Numbered from the stretch's first letter, positions 1-9,435 are shown. The stretch: DNA of 44,155 nucleotides from an uncultured Mycoplasmatota bacterium (GCA_946554325.1 CAMNSB010000004.1:1-44155), one strand, 5' to 3'. A program made the numbers and translations. Notes: generated from the letters alone by a model not told the origin.

Positions 1-149
1 ACATATACTGTAAACTCCTTTCTTTTTTATTCCACTTTCATTTTAGAATGGAAGCATTCGTGACAAACTTTATTTTTTTATTGATTTTTTTTATCACTAT
101 GTTAAAATAATAGTAGAGAAAGTTGTTTCGTTAAACTTTCTTGTATCCA

Positions 150-178
150 TTGACTTTTTTTCTAAAAAATGCTATAAT
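150..178 (+). promoter_or_regulatory. Sigma70-type promoter TTGACT-17-TATAAT driving a putative antitoxin RNA
   Basis: TTGACT 150-155, TATAAT 173-178, spacer 17. Confidence 0.6.
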
Positions 179-184
179 ATGAAG

Positions 185-331
185 CATTCTTTATGAAAAA
201 GAAGTATTTTTATTCGAGTTTTGAATAAAAATAAAAATGAGATACACTTTTCTGATGGTGTATCTTAGTCCAATAATTTTATTATTGTTTGGGAAAACAC
301 CGTTTCAAAGTTGATTCGGTGTTTTCTTTTT
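185..331 (+). ncRNA. Putative antisense antitoxin RNA of a type I toxin-antitoxin locus
   Basis: Starts downstream of the consensus promoter, contains hairpin GATACAC/GTGTATC (241-264), ends at strong terminator 293-331; converges on the 330-404 ORF. Confidence 0.45.
293..331 (+). terminator. Intrinsic terminator, possibly bidirectional
   Basis: GAAAACACCG...CGGTGTTTTC perfect 10-bp stem followed by TTTTT. Confidence 0.75.
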
Positions 332-404
332 ATCTGTCTTTTGGGGTTTTGTTTATTAGTACTAGCAATACCACAAGTATTACTAAATACTCCATATAAC
401 TCAC
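330..404 (-). CDS. Small hydrophobic peptide, holin-like/type I toxin-like
   Basis: GTG start (or ATG at 395) after AAGGAGGTGATG; peptide MSYMEYLVILVVLLVLINKTPKDR, single TM plus charged tail; own upstream TATAAT-containing promoter (492-497). Confidence 0.5.
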   Translation of the reverse strand: MSYMEYLVILVVLLVLINKTPKDR

Positions 405-513
405 TTTCCATTGGACATCACCTCCTTATCTATTAATATATTTCTATAAAAATGGACTAAGAGGAAAAACACCAAGTGTATCTCGTTATTAATTATAATA
501 TAATTTTATGATT

Positions 514-951
514 TCAACAATCTATTTTTTCCAAATATCTGTAATGCTCTTTCTTTATACTATCCTCTGTCGCTTTATTCCCTATTTTCCAAGCGACTTG
601 CTGCCAACTTAGATTATCGATATATTTAAACTCAAATATCATTCTTAATCGTGATGTTGGTAGTTTGCTTATTTCTTCTTCTACTTTCGTTTGTAGTTCT
701 AATAATTTAATATATCTTTCATCTAAAATACATTTTTGCTTTTCTATCTCTTTTGCTTTTTTAAAATCTATATGACTTATCTTTATTTCGTGTAAGCAAA
801 AAGGAGGTTCTAGCGATGAAGCTTGAACCATACTATATTCATTATTCTTTTTTTCTAAATCAGATATTCTTTTTTCTAGATTTCTTATTTCGACTTGCAT
901 ATCGCAATATTGTAATAAACATTCTTTTAAAGTCATAACTCCCCTTTCCAC
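514..951 (-). CDS. Phage DUF1492/ArpU-like transcriptional regulator
   Basis: Coiled-coil N-term and C-terminal sigma-like HTH (LRMIFEFKYIDNLSWQQVAWKIG). Confidence 0.6.
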   Translation of the reverse strand: MERGVMTLKECLLQYCDMQVEIRNLEKRISDLEKKNNEYSMVQASSLEPPFCLHEIKISHIDFKKAKEIEKQKCILDERYIKLLELQTKVEEEISKLPTSRLRMIFEFKYIDNLSWQQVAWKIGNKATEDSIKKEHYRYLEKIDC

Positions 952-1093
952 CGAACCCTATTGCTGTTTTTTAATAATATCCTTAAAATGATATTCCCAA
1001 TAACAATTTGATGAGCAATATTTATAATTTTTTGATCTCTTCTTTTTTTCTTACAACAAATGATTTCTTACAGTTTATACATTTTCTTAGCAT

Positions 1094-1459
1094 TTAATTA
1101 ACCCTATAACTCATTTTCTCAAATTGTTCTTTTGTTACTATTGTTTTGATTTCATCTTCATAAAAGCCATTAATAAAATAACCTTTCTCATCTTCTGAAT
1201 ATACTATACTTTTTTGTTTATTAACTGTCGTTACTTTATATCCATTAACATAATCTCCAACTTCTATTAAATCTATTGGTCTGTAACTAGGTTCTCCAAT
1301 TATATCTTCTTCACATAATGAACCTAAATCAATACTCCCATCTCCATCTTGCTTTTTCAACTTATATAAATATTTCCACTTGGTTTTATTTTCATCTATG
1401 TCATAAATTTTTTTTATTCCTATTTTAGTCCTAACATACATTCCCGCTTTTATTTTCAT
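1094..1459 (-). CDS. Phage hypothetical protein
   Basis: Intact ORF in early operon. Confidence 0.65.
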   Translation of the reverse strand: MKIKAGMYVRTKIGIKKIYDIDENKTKWKYLYKLKKQDGDGSIDLGSLCEEDIIGEPSYRPIDLIEVGDYVNGYKVTTVNKQKSIVYSEDEKGYFINGFYEDEIKTIVTKEQFEKMSYRVN

Positions 1460-1690
1460 TTAACCATCTACTTTCTCTACTGTTTCATATTTTTTAGTTA
1501 TTTTGTCGTCATACATTACTAATGCACTAAAACTATATACCCGTTCCTGATTTTCGTCTGGAAAATGACTTGTTGAATATTTTATATCAACTATTTCTTT
1601 ATCTTGTTTTGATATTTCTTCTATGAACAAGTTTATCTCGTCTTCTAATCCTCTTTCGTGCTCGCAATCAAATACTTTTATCTTCAACAT
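1460..1690 (-). CDS. Phage hypothetical protein
   Basis: Intact ORF abutting neighbours. Confidence 0.6.
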   Translation of the reverse strand: MLKIKVFDCEHERGLEDEINLFIEEISKQDKEIVDIKYSTSHFPDENQERVYSFSALVMYDDKITKKYETVEKVDG

Positions 1691-1701
1691 ACTATCAACT
1701 C

Positions 1702-1929
1702 CTATTCTTTTGGCATTTCATATGTACCACAATATGAGAATCCAGTTATATTAGTAGGTTTTATTCCACTATTCGTCGCTAAAAACATTCCTATATTTCC
1801 ACATATTTTATTTTGTATCTCATCTAATACCTCGACTGCTCTTTCTTCTGTATCATATTTTGCTATATGACCTACCATAACGTCGCCTATATAAGCACAT
1901 TCACTTCCTTCTGAATAAACAACATACAA
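1702..1929 (-). CDS. Phage hypothetical protein
   Basis: Intact ORF in operon orientation. Confidence 0.55.
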   Translation of the reverse strand: MYVVYSEGSECAYIGDVMVGHIAKYDTEERAVEVLDEIQNKICGNIGMFLATNSGIKPTNITGFSYCGTYEMPKE

Positions 1930-1984
1930 ATTAGGTTTAGGTATTAGTCTTTTTTCTATCTTGGCTTCTTATCCATAAATCCAT

Positions 1985-2176
1985 CTATTTCACTTCCTCA
2001 TCATTTAATATACAAGTAACTGTACATATATCATTTGAATTTCCATTGCAATATTTAACGATTGCTTTTCCACCATTATTTTTACATTTTTCGATATTTT
2101 GCTTTTGAGTTTCTTGCCAACCATTACAACCAGTTAAAGTAAAAATACATATCATTACTAATACAATCTTTTTCAT
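1985..2176 (-). CDS. Small phage-encoded lipoprotein
   Basis: MKKIVLVMICIFTLTGC lipobox signal peptide. Confidence 0.65.
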   Translation of the reverse strand: MKKIVLVMICIFTLTGCNGWQETQKQNIEKCKNNGGKAIVKYCNGNSNDICTVTCILNDEEVK

Positions 2177-2428
2177 TTATTTCACTTCCCCATCTCTAAT
2201 AAAATGATATCTTTTGTATCTTAAACCAACTAATACAGTAGGCTTATAACATAAGTCTTGTATTGATATAAGTATTTGGTCAGGGCACATATACTTATGT
2301 TTTCTTTTATATTTTAATAATTCCGCTTCATTATCAAATATCAACAATACATTATCACTTTCATAACTAGATACTACACCTAATTGTAACTTGTCTATTG
2401 CTATTTTTAATTCATCTTCTATTTTCAT
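2177..2428 (-). CDS. Phage hypothetical protein
   Basis: Intact, abutting ORF. Confidence 0.6.
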   Translation of the reverse strand: MKIEDELKIAIDKLQLGVVSSYESDNVLLIFDNEAELLKYKRKHKYMCPDQILISIQDLCYKPTVLVGLRYKRYHFIRDGEVK

Positions 2429-2645
2429 CGCTACCTCCTAAAACTTTATCATCTTTAAGTTCCCAAGTTGTATAAGTTATTTCAACATTTCGCATTACGC
2501 CATATTCTTTGCCACAACTAGGGCATTCTGTAGTAGTTTCTACATCTTCACCTATTCCTAATTCCCAACTGTCATAATCTTCAAATCCACAGTAAGGACA
2601 TTTTGCTTCATTATTATGACATAAATCTAATTTTTCGTCGTCCAT
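2412..2645 (-). CDS. Zinc-ribbon phage protein
   Basis: CPYCGF...CPSCGKEY. Confidence 0.65.
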   Translation of the reverse strand: MDDEKLDLCHNNEAKCPYCGFEDYDSWELGIGEDVETTTECPSCGKEYGVMRNVEITYTTWELKDDKVLGGSDENRR

Positions 2646-2914
2646 TATTTCTCATCTCCTAAACCTTTCTCTATTATTTCTAAAATATCTTCTATAAATT
2701 CATACTCTTCTTTTTTGTATATAAACAGTTTGTAAGTTAGATTTTCTATTGGATTAGAATCAGTATTTTTATTGATATATTCTCTTATCTCATTTAGTGC
2801 TTTTTTTAGTTGCTGATTTTCTTGTTGCAAACTTTCTAAGTATTTGTGAGTATACCTTGATCGATAATATTCATCATCTTCTTCGTTATAAAAATATATT
2901 ATTTCATTATTCAT
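2645..2914 (-). CDS. Phage hypothetical protein
   Basis: Intact, coupled ORF. Confidence 0.6.
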   Translation of the reverse strand: MNNEIIYFYNEEDDEYYRSRYTHKYLESLQQENQQLKKALNEIREYINKNTDSNPIENLTYKLFIYKKEEYEFIEDILEIIEKGLGDEK

Positions 2915-3062
2915 TTCTTTTGCTCTCCTTTATCGTTTTCAATTTTACTTTCGCAACTTCCAACTCTTCTGTATACATCTCTACTTGTTGTTCTAAAAAC
3001 TCTACTAACCATTCTGCCTTTTCTTCAGCTGTTAGAGGTCTTATATTGTTATTTTCGTTCAC
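2907..3062 (-). CDS. Phage small hypothetical protein (51 aa, GTG start; not in ORF track)
   Basis: GTGAACGAAAATAAC... overlaps upstream stop (GTGA) and downstream start; (M)NENNNIRPLTAEEKAEWLVEFLEQQVEMYTEELEVAKVKLKTIKESKRNE. Confidence 0.55.
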   Translation of the reverse strand: MNENNNIRPLTAEEKAEWLVEFLEQQVEMYTEELEVAKVKLKTIKESKRNE

Positions 3063-3249
3063 TCTCTATTACCTCTCTATATTTCTTACAGTTATCATCT
3101 TGAAAAAAATCATTGATTGGCATATTGCGACAATCTTCTATCTCTTTATGTTCTTTTAGCATTTCATATGTGGCATAAGCAAAGGCACCTACTATCATTA
3201 ACACTCCTACTGTTGTCAAAACAAATACTATCTTTAATTCTGTACTCAT
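3049..3249 (-). CDS. Phage small membrane protein
   Basis: N-terminal TM segment. Confidence 0.55.
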   Translation of the reverse strand: MSTELKIVFVLTTVGVLMIVGAFAYATYEMLKEHKEIEDCRNMPINDFFQDDNCKKYREVIESERK

Positions 3250-3512
3250 ACTTCTATTTCAACTCCAAATGTGAAATACTTGTCGCCTCTTTTTTTGATT
3301 AGTGATTTATTGTGTTCTAAAATCCTATTGTAGTTGTTATAACTTAGTTTTAATTTATCTGGCATTCTATTTTCTTGTCTTACGTATCCTTCGATATTTC
3401 TAACTATAATATCTAGTAACTTTTCTACTTCTACATCTTCATATTTTGTTACATAAATTATTGTTCCTTTGAATCTCTTTTTATTATTTTCTTTATTTCT
3501 TAAATTAAACAT
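3246..3512 (-). CDS. Phage hypothetical protein
   Basis: Intact, overlapping ORF. Confidence 0.55.
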   Translation of the reverse strand: MFNLRNKENNKKRFKGTIIYVTKYEDVEVEKLLDIIVRNIEGYVRQENRMPDKLKLSYNNYNRILEHNKSLIKKRGDKYFTFGVEIEV

Positions 3513-3520
3513 ATTTCCTC

Positions 3521-3826
3521 CTACAAATAATTTCTTCCATATCTCTCAATAAAATCATCTGTCGTCTTATCGTAATATTCTAACCAAACTCTTTCTCCTA
3601 TTTTTTTCAAATACAAATCAAACTTTCTATTAAAATGAACACCCTTTTTGCTCATATTGTGCATTTCTGGAATTAGAAATACTATTAAGCCATCATCAAT
3701 ACTTTTCTGCCTGTTTCTAATCCCAAAAAACACTTCGTGGCGATGTGAATATATGCTTGTCCTTTTTGTGCTGTAATATTTATCTTTAGGCATTATACAG
3801 AATTCTTCTTTATTTATGTTTAACAT
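3521..3826 (-). CDS. Phage hypothetical protein
   Basis: Intact ORF. Confidence 0.55.
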   Translation of the reverse strand: MLNINKEEFCIMPKDKYYSTKRTSIYSHRHEVFFGIRNRQKSIDDGLIVFLIPEMHNMSKKGVHFNRKFDLYLKKIGERVWLEYYDKTTDDFIERYGRNYL

Positions 3827-4323
3827 CTCTTGATTCTATCACGTTGCATACTTCTTAGCATTGATGATAAAATTACTTCTTTATCAGCTTTTAATTCCTG
3901 TCTCCTTGCTTGTCTAATACATAGTAACTGGTCATAAACATCATAAACATAATCTTTTTCACCAAATTTCGGAGTTTGAATAGGCACTAATACCCCAATA
4001 CCTAAAAAATTATCATTTAATTCATTTTTTACTTTTTCATACAACTCATAAGGCATTACAAAATAATTCTTATTGCCAAAAAACGAAAGTTTATTTTTAC
4101 TATGAAAGTCTTGTACTGATTGCTTTATCTCAAAACAATGTACTTCTCTTTGACAATTATACATAATACAATCTACTATCTCTTTTCCGTACCAACCATA
4201 GGTACACTCAAATACAAAGAAATCATTTCTATCGTTAAATCTATTAGCTAGTAATCTTTCTAATTCTTTAGTTCTTTGCGTTTTTATGACTATCACTCCC
4301 TTATTCCTCATTAATAAATCCAT
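3820..4323 (-). CDS. Nuclease-like/MmcB-like phage protein
   Basis: Ends-in architecture VD-IMYN...HCFEIKQS resembling a D-ExK nuclease core. Confidence 0.45.
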   Translation of the reverse strand: MDLLMRNKGVIVIKTQRTKELERLLANRFNDRNDFFVFECTYGWYGKEIVDCIMYNCQREVHCFEIKQSVQDFHSKNKLSFFGNKNYFVMPYELYEKVKNELNDNFLGIGVLVPIQTPKFGEKDYVYDVYDQLLCIRQARRQELKADKEVILSSMLRSMQRDRIKRC

Positions 4324-4609
4324 TCTTATACTCTTCTTTGCCTTGTCGCCAAGTTACCCTCGAAAATTCGTGCATAGTCATAAGTATTCTGTATTTGTGA
4401 TAAGCCCACTTTTCAAATAGTGTTCTACTTGTTTCTACTAAAGTACAATATTTAGCACTATCGAGCATGATTTCATTCCAACGATTAGCAAGTAGAAGAG
4501 ATTGTTTAGCTAAATCATAAGCTAAGTCAATGTCTTCTGTTTCTAACTGTTCGTATGTTTCTAATGTATCATTGAATTGTTTTATATCTTCTTTGAGTTC
4601 TTCTAACAT
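4301..4609 (-). CDS. Phage hypothetical protein
   Basis: Intact ORF, overlapping neighbours. Confidence 0.6.
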   Translation of the reverse strand: MLEELKEDIKQFNDTLETYEQLETEDIDLAYDLAKQSLLLANRWNEIMLDSAKYCTLVETSRTLFEKWAYHKYRILMTMHEFSRVTWRQGKEEYKNGFINEE

Positions 4610-5025
4610 AATATCTCCTCAACTAAATCAATTGGAACTAACCTGCTTTTACCCATAGCATAATAAACCTTGTAACATTCTATATAATTAATCTTTTCTA
4701 CTTTTACCTTATCTAAAAGTCGTTCATCTATATAACCGAACGTAACAGGATCATAAATACTTTCAGTTACTTGACTATAAAAATTTTCAGTAGAAACTGT
4801 TTTCTTCTCAACTGCAACCGCTCTAAACTCTTTATGTATAAGTTCCATTGTTTTCTGCTTATATTCACCATCATCAATATTTTCTAAATAAATTCTTGGT
4901 TCATCTAGCATATAATCATTTATTTTGTTTTCTCTATCAAAATGAATCTTATTAGCATATATATAATCTAATCCTTTTATTTTTTTTAAATAACCACTGC
5001 ATTTAACTTTTTGTCCTAATTTCAT
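4603..5025 (-). CDS. Phage hypothetical protein
   Basis: Intact ORF. Confidence 0.55.
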   Translation of the reverse strand: MKLGQKVKCSGYLKKIKGLDYIYANKIHFDRENKINDYMLDEPRIYLENIDDGEYKQKTMELIHKEFRAVAVEKKTVSTENFYSQVTESIYDPVTFGYIDERLLDKVKVEKINYIECYKVYYAMGKSRLVPIDLVEEILC

Positions 5026-5315
5026 TAAATAACCTCGATTTCTTTATCAATTCTTTTTAATTGTCTATCTATTTTCTCATTCATTATTTTTAAAATATCA
5101 TTTCCATCAATATGGTAATATTCTTTAAATTGTAATAACATAACAGCAACATCTGCTATCTCTTCTGCTATATGCTCTGTTGAAATGTCATTTGGATATG
5201 CTTCTTCATCATGTCTTACAATTGCTTCACTCAATTCGAATACTTCACTTTGAAAATACTTTAATTGTGGTATAACCCCATAATGGTTAATAATCTTTAA
5301 TAATTTTTCTTCCAT
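5025..5315 (-). CDS. MazG-like nucleotide pyrophosphohydrolase
   Basis: EEIADVAVMLLQF metal-binding helix motif. Confidence 0.75.
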   Translation of the reverse strand: MEEKLLKIINHYGVIPQLKYFQSEVFELSEAIVRHDEEAYPNDISTEHIAEEIADVAVMLLQFKEYYHIDGNDILKIMNEKIDRQLKRIDKEIEVI

Positions 5316-5576
5316 CTAATCCTCCAATATTCTCTTTATATCTTCTATTTCAACTGATTTTATATTTTTTATTATGTATTCAATCCTTTGTAACTTGTTT
5401 TCGCGTTCCATTAAAAACTCAAGTTGTTTTTGCTTATCATCATTTTCTGGGTTAGTAATAACTATCTTGTTGTTTATCAGTTCTATTTCAGCAAAATCAT
5501 TAATTCCAAAGTCTAATTCCTCTCTCATTTCTTTTGGTATTACTATTCTACCTGTTTCATCAAAATGTCTTTTCAT
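5316..5576 (-). CDS. AbrB/SpoVT-like DNA-binding protein
   Basis: DETGRIVIPKEMREELDFGINDFAEIELINNKIVI. Confidence 0.8.
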   Translation of the reverse strand: MKRHFDETGRIVIPKEMREELDFGINDFAEIELINNKIVITNPENDDKQKQLEFLMERENKLQRIEYIIKNIKSVEIEDIKRILED

Positions 5577-5775
5577 AAAGATTTATCCTATCTAGTTTTA
5601 TTCCTTTTTCTTCTGCTAATCTATAAAGAGATTCTACTCTTTGTTCTCTTGTATCTTTTCTTCTTAAATTAGGCTTATATCCCTTTGTTGCAGTTAGTTT
5701 CTTTGGATAGCCAGGTGTCATATTTTTGTATTGCTTCAACTTATTTTGAAACCATTCTTCACTAAATTTTTTCAT
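5560..5775 (-). CDS. Phage hypothetical protein
   Basis: Intact ORF. Confidence 0.5.
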   Translation of the reverse strand: MKKFSEEWFQNKLKQYKNMTPGYPKKLTATKGYKPNLRRKDTREQRVESLYRLAEEKGIKLDRINLYEKTF

Positions 5776-6173
5776 TATTCTTCCTCCTGCTCTTTTTGTT
5801 TTTCTTTTTCTAATCTATTTTCGTATTCTGGTTTCATCTTTTCAGAAAATAGATTGATAAATTCATTCTTCGAAACATCATTAAAACCATCTAAATTTAT
5901 TGATTTATCTGACCATTCTTCGAAACTATAAAACTTATCACTACCATAATTTTTCATTGCATAACAAGGTTTAAAACACTCTTTAAATAGAGTCTTTAAA
6001 CCCACATCATAAATTTTTCGTTCCATATTGTTCATGATGTAGATAGTACTATTTTTTTCATCATTTCGTGTTATATTGTCGTAATATTGCTTTTGACATT
6101 CCAATTCATTTCTTAAACTCATATTTTCATCAAATAAATCATTGATGTTTGTAATCATTTCATTTCTATTCAT
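5775..6173 (-). CDS. Phage hypothetical protein
   Basis: Intact ORF. Confidence 0.5.
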   Translation of the reverse strand: MNRNEMITNINDLFDENMSLRNELECQKQYYDNITRNDEKNSTIYIMNNMERKIYDVGLKTLFKECFKPCYAMKNYGSDKFYSFEEWSDKSINLDGFNDVSKNEFINLFSEKMKPEYENRLEKEKQKEQEEE

Positions 6174-6805
6174 TATTCTTCATCTTTCCTTTCTTTGTGT
6201 TCGTGCATAAATTTATAATCTGAGTCATCTTTCATATTTTCTAGAATCCATTGTGTTGCTTGTTCTTTGCTTAAATGTGTTGTCTTGACTCTGCTTTCAT
6301 AAAAATCATTGTAAGCGCGTTCGTGTAACTCTTCTTCATTTTTATAATTTCCTTCTATCAGGTAATAGTCGTAACCTATTGCCTTGATACCTTCTAATGT
6401 TCTTGTGTCGGTCGCATATATCAACTTTTCATCATTCATAAACAGTCTTAGTCCCATATTTGGCACATCGTGATAAAGTTTTACTGGACTAATCTCAAAT
6501 AATCTATAATCATAAGTTTTTCCTACTTCTATGACGTCAATATTCGACTTATTTACACCTTTTTCTATTAAATCGTTAACTAGGTAGCTACCTACTGCGA
6601 AACGCAGTGTAGGACGGTTCTTTGCTAGTAATTTGACTGTTCGTTTATTGAAATGGTCTGAATGGCAATGACTTATGAAAACTAATTTCAGTTTATCGAC
6701 ATAAGGACCTAATCTTTTATAACTAACTCCACAATCGATAAGAATCATTTCGTTCACAACTACTGCATTGCCATCAGAACCACTGTTTATTATTTTATAA
6801 TTCAT
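6173..6805 (-). CDS. MBL-fold metallo-hydrolase
   Basis: FISHCHSDHFNKR (HxHxDH) motif. Confidence 0.85.
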   Translation of the reverse strand: MNYKIINSGSDGNAVVVNEMILIDCGVSYKRLGPYVDKLKLVFISHCHSDHFNKRTVKLLAKNRPTLRFAVGSYLVNDLIEKGVNKSNIDVIEVGKTYDYRLFEISPVKLYHDVPNMGLRLFMNDEKLIYATDTRTLEGIKAIGYDYYLIEGNYKNEEELHERAYNDFYESRVKTTHLSKEQATQWILENMKDDSDYKFMHEHKERKDEE

Positions 6806-7511
6806 TTATATCAACAGACTTTATATCAGTTTTCTCTACAACTTCTGCTTCTGGAATATCATCTTGTTGGATAATTTTATCTTCCTCTCTTATTTCTGGT
6901 AATTCTACATTCATTTCTTCCGCTTCATACATTCCGCCTAAATCCTCAACAAAAGCACTTCTTAATGCCCTTACCTTAGCGACTTTTTCAATCATTGTTG
7001 CAGGTTGCTTTGCCCAATTCTTATTTGGTGTTCCATCTTTCTTTTTTTGAATTGATTCTTCCAATGTAACACTGCAATAAATAGGGTGTGTCCAGTCTTT
7101 TCGATATACTCTTGCCCAACCACCTACTAAAGTTTCACTTGGTAATTTAAAAGTTCCGTTCCTAATTATTTCTTCTGAATAATTTTCTCTAATAACAATT
7201 ATTCCACTTTCCATACCATCATAGTTTTTATTTTTAACAGCTCTTTTCTCAATTGCATCTTTTCCTACTACTAATTGTGCGGGTTCACTATTTGAATACT
7301 TTATACAATAAGCCTCTTTTAAAAATGGATTTAACTGTCTTACCTTGCACAATTCTGTAAAAAGTTTAAATTCTGGAATTGTTATTTCTGCATTTCCACT
7401 CACTATGTAATCCTGTACGATTTTAGGTGTCAATTTAATCTGTTGCCCGTCAACTTCATAAACTACTGCTAAATTACTTTTTTGTAATTCTTCTTTATTA
7501 TTCATAATCAT
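6795..7511 (-). CDS. recT: RecT-family single-strand annealing protein
   Basis: FTELCKVRQLNPFLKEAYCIKY, QPATMIEKVAKVRALRSAF typical RecT motifs. Confidence 0.9.
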   Translation of the reverse strand: MIMNNKEELQKSNLAVVYEVDGQQIKLTPKIVQDYIVSGNAEITIPEFKLFTELCKVRQLNPFLKEAYCIKYSNSEPAQLVVGKDAIEKRAVKNKNYDGMESGIIVIRENYSEEIIRNGTFKLPSETLVGGWARVYRKDWTHPIYCSVTLEESIQKKKDGTPNKNWAKQPATMIEKVAKVRALRSAFVEDLGGMYEAEEMNVELPEIREEDKIIQQDDIPEAEVVEKTDIKSVDINEL

Positions 7512-8382
7512 ATCCTCCGTTATCCAAAAATTCTTTTACTAATTTTAATTTGTCTCTTGTTCCTCTAACTTTAAAAGTGAGTTCTAGTATTTCTTGTTGT
7601 CCACTTTCTTGTCCACTGTTGTTGTCCATCACTTTTGGGGCTGATAAACTTTCAATCTTATTTAGCATTTCTTCATCTGTTAGTTTTTGCTCTTTTTTAA
7701 TTTCTTTTTCTTGATGTATATTTTTAAGTTCAATATGTCTGTTTTTAACCTCTGTAATAGCCCTTGATACATTTAAATCTTTCTTATACTCGATCATTAC
7801 TTCATCTACATTATCTTGCGTATTGATTAAATTAATATCGCCTACGACTTTATCAATGAATAGTGCTGCTTCCTCATTTGCTTTCTTATCTGATAAACTT
7901 AAGGTAATATTGATGTTTGCTTGCTCATAAGTTAAGAAATCAATATCCTTACTTTCTGCATACTCATAAAAGAACTTTTTGTTTTTTTCTCTTTTAATTT
8001 CTTTCTGCTCATTTTGATAGTGCGTAACTTGACTATTGATTGAGTTATAAGTATTTTCTAGAATCTTTTCTGTTTCTTTAGCCTCAGAATTGAACTTATC
8101 TAAAGGTTTATTGTATTCTTTGTTAATATCAATTCTAAATCTAGTGACTTTATCTTTAAATTTTTTAACTTCCGCTTTTTCGCTAGACGCTTCTTTCGTT
8201 GTGTCTTCTTCAAATACTATATTTTCGTAATAATTAGCCAGTTTTAAAGCATATTCTTTAACCTCTTGAATATTATCTTCAATTTGTCCTAACGTCTTAA
8301 TTTCGGCTTTTATTTCGCTTTTAAACTCTGGTTTTATTAATGTAGTTTCTTCTACTATTTTTGCTTCTTTAATTTTTTCCAT
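7498..8382 (-). CDS. DUF1351 phage protein
   Basis: Coiled-coil protein directly upstream of recT, typical gene order. Confidence 0.75.
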   Translation of the reverse strand: MEKIKEAKIVEETTLIKPEFKSEIKAEIKTLGQIEDNIQEVKEYALKLANYYENIVFEEDTTKEASSEKAEVKKFKDKVTRFRIDINKEYNKPLDKFNSEAKETEKILENTYNSINSQVTHYQNEQKEIKREKNKKFFYEYAESKDIDFLTYEQANINITLSLSDKKANEEAALFIDKVVGDINLINTQDNVDEVMIEYKKDLNVSRAITEVKNRHIELKNIHQEKEIKKEQKLTDEEMLNKIESLSAPKVMDNNSGQESGQQEILELTFKVRGTRDKLKLVKEFLDNGGYDYE

Positions 8383-8383
8383 A

Positions 8384-8599
8384 TCAATTCTCCTTTTTCA
8401 AAATATATTTTTTAAAGCTTATCGTTTTTCCATATCTATTCTTTCTGGTCAACCATTCTTCATCAAACTCATATCCTAACAATTTTAGATCTTTGATTCT
8501 TGCTGATAAACGAGTGATTCCATATTCTTCAAAACTTTCCCAAGTTGTAATCGAACCAAAATCTCTTAAATGTTTCTCAATTCTTTCTACTTGTGTCAT
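8384..8599 (-). CDS. Phage winged-helix-like protein
   Basis: RIEKHLRDFGSITTWESFEEYGITRLSARIKDLKLLGYEF. Confidence 0.7.
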   Translation of the reverse strand: MTQVERIEKHLRDFGSITTWESFEEYGITRLSARIKDLKLLGYEFDEEWLTRKNRYGKTISFKKYILKKEN

Positions 8600-8765
8600 T
8601 TTGTTTTTTTAAAAGTCTCCTTTCTATTCTCAAATGTTTAATTAATTTCTTACTTTTATTTTTATATCTTTCATAATCCTCTTTTAAGATTTCATAGTCA
8701 TTTAACAATCTGTTATACTTTCTTTTTAACTTGTAATAGTCACATATCCGCATAACGTTCCTCAA
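8577..8765 (-). CDS. Phage hypothetical coiled-coil protein
   Basis: Overlapping ORF. Confidence 0.45.
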   Translation of the reverse strand: MRNVMRICDYYKLKRKYNRLLNDYEILKEDYERYKNKSKKLIKHLRIERRLLKKQNDTSRKN

Positions 8766-8994
8766 AACAATCAGTGCAGTAATATCTTTTGTCTTTGTTC
8801 TCTGCTTCTTCTAATGTTAGAAAATTACCACAATCATCACACTCAAATACTTCTTCGTAACCACAGGAACATTTTGGGCATCCTTCGTAGCGATTTATAA
8901 AACTTCCACTTTCAAATACACCTCCAGGTGTGCAGTCTTCACTATACGTTGCTGGCTCTTCAAACACATAGCCACAATGTAAGCACTTATACAC
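8740..8994 (-). CDS. Zinc-finger phage protein
   Basis: Multiple CxxC pairs (CLHCGY, CPKCSC, CDDC, CTDC). Confidence 0.65.
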   Translation of the reverse strand: MYKCLHCGYVFEEPATYSEDCTPGGVFESGSFINRYEGCPKCSCGYEEVFECDDCGNFLTLEEAENKDKRYYCTDCFEERYADM

Positions 8995-9193
8995 TTCTCT
9001 TCATCTCCTTTGTTAACTTTTCTTTAAATTCTAATTGTTTATTTCGATATACATAGTAACCACACCAACCACAAATCTGTTTATCTACCCAAACAGGAAT
9101 CACAAGTTTATGACCACATTTACATCTTATTTTTACTTTGTCATACTCATTTGCTTGTCTTTGAAACTGTTCTTTTGTCATAATCCAACCCAT
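8987..9193 (-). CDS. Zinc-ribbon phage protein
   Basis: CKCG...CGWCGYYVYR. Confidence 0.6.
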   Translation of the reverse strand: MGWIMTKEQFQRQANEYDKVKIRCKCGHKLVIPVWVDKQICGWCGYYVYRNKQLEFKEKLTKEMKRSV

Positions 9194-9263
9194 TTAATTT
9201 TCTCCAAATAACATATTTTCTATATTTTTTTGTAATCCAAAGTCGTTTTGTGGCGTAATACCA

Positions 9264-9422
9264 TCAATTCTCTTTCAATGTTGAAATTTTATCAATGTAA
9301 TCTGAATACTCATATTCTGTTATTTTTTTGTTTTTAAATTTTGATTTATAATTTTCCATTGCACTTTCTAAAACTCTTACTAAATCATTACGTTCGTAAT
9401 TTGTTAATTTAACTGTAATCAT
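9264..9422 (-). CDS. Phage small hypothetical protein (52 aa; not in ORF track)
   Basis: MITVKLTNYERNDLVRVLESAMENYKSKFKNKKITEYEYSDYIDKISTLKEN. Confidence 0.55.
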   Translation of the reverse strand: MITVKLTNYERNDLVRVLESAMENYKSKFKNKKITEYEYSDYIDKISTLKEN

Positions 9423-9435
9423 ACTTTTCTCCTTT

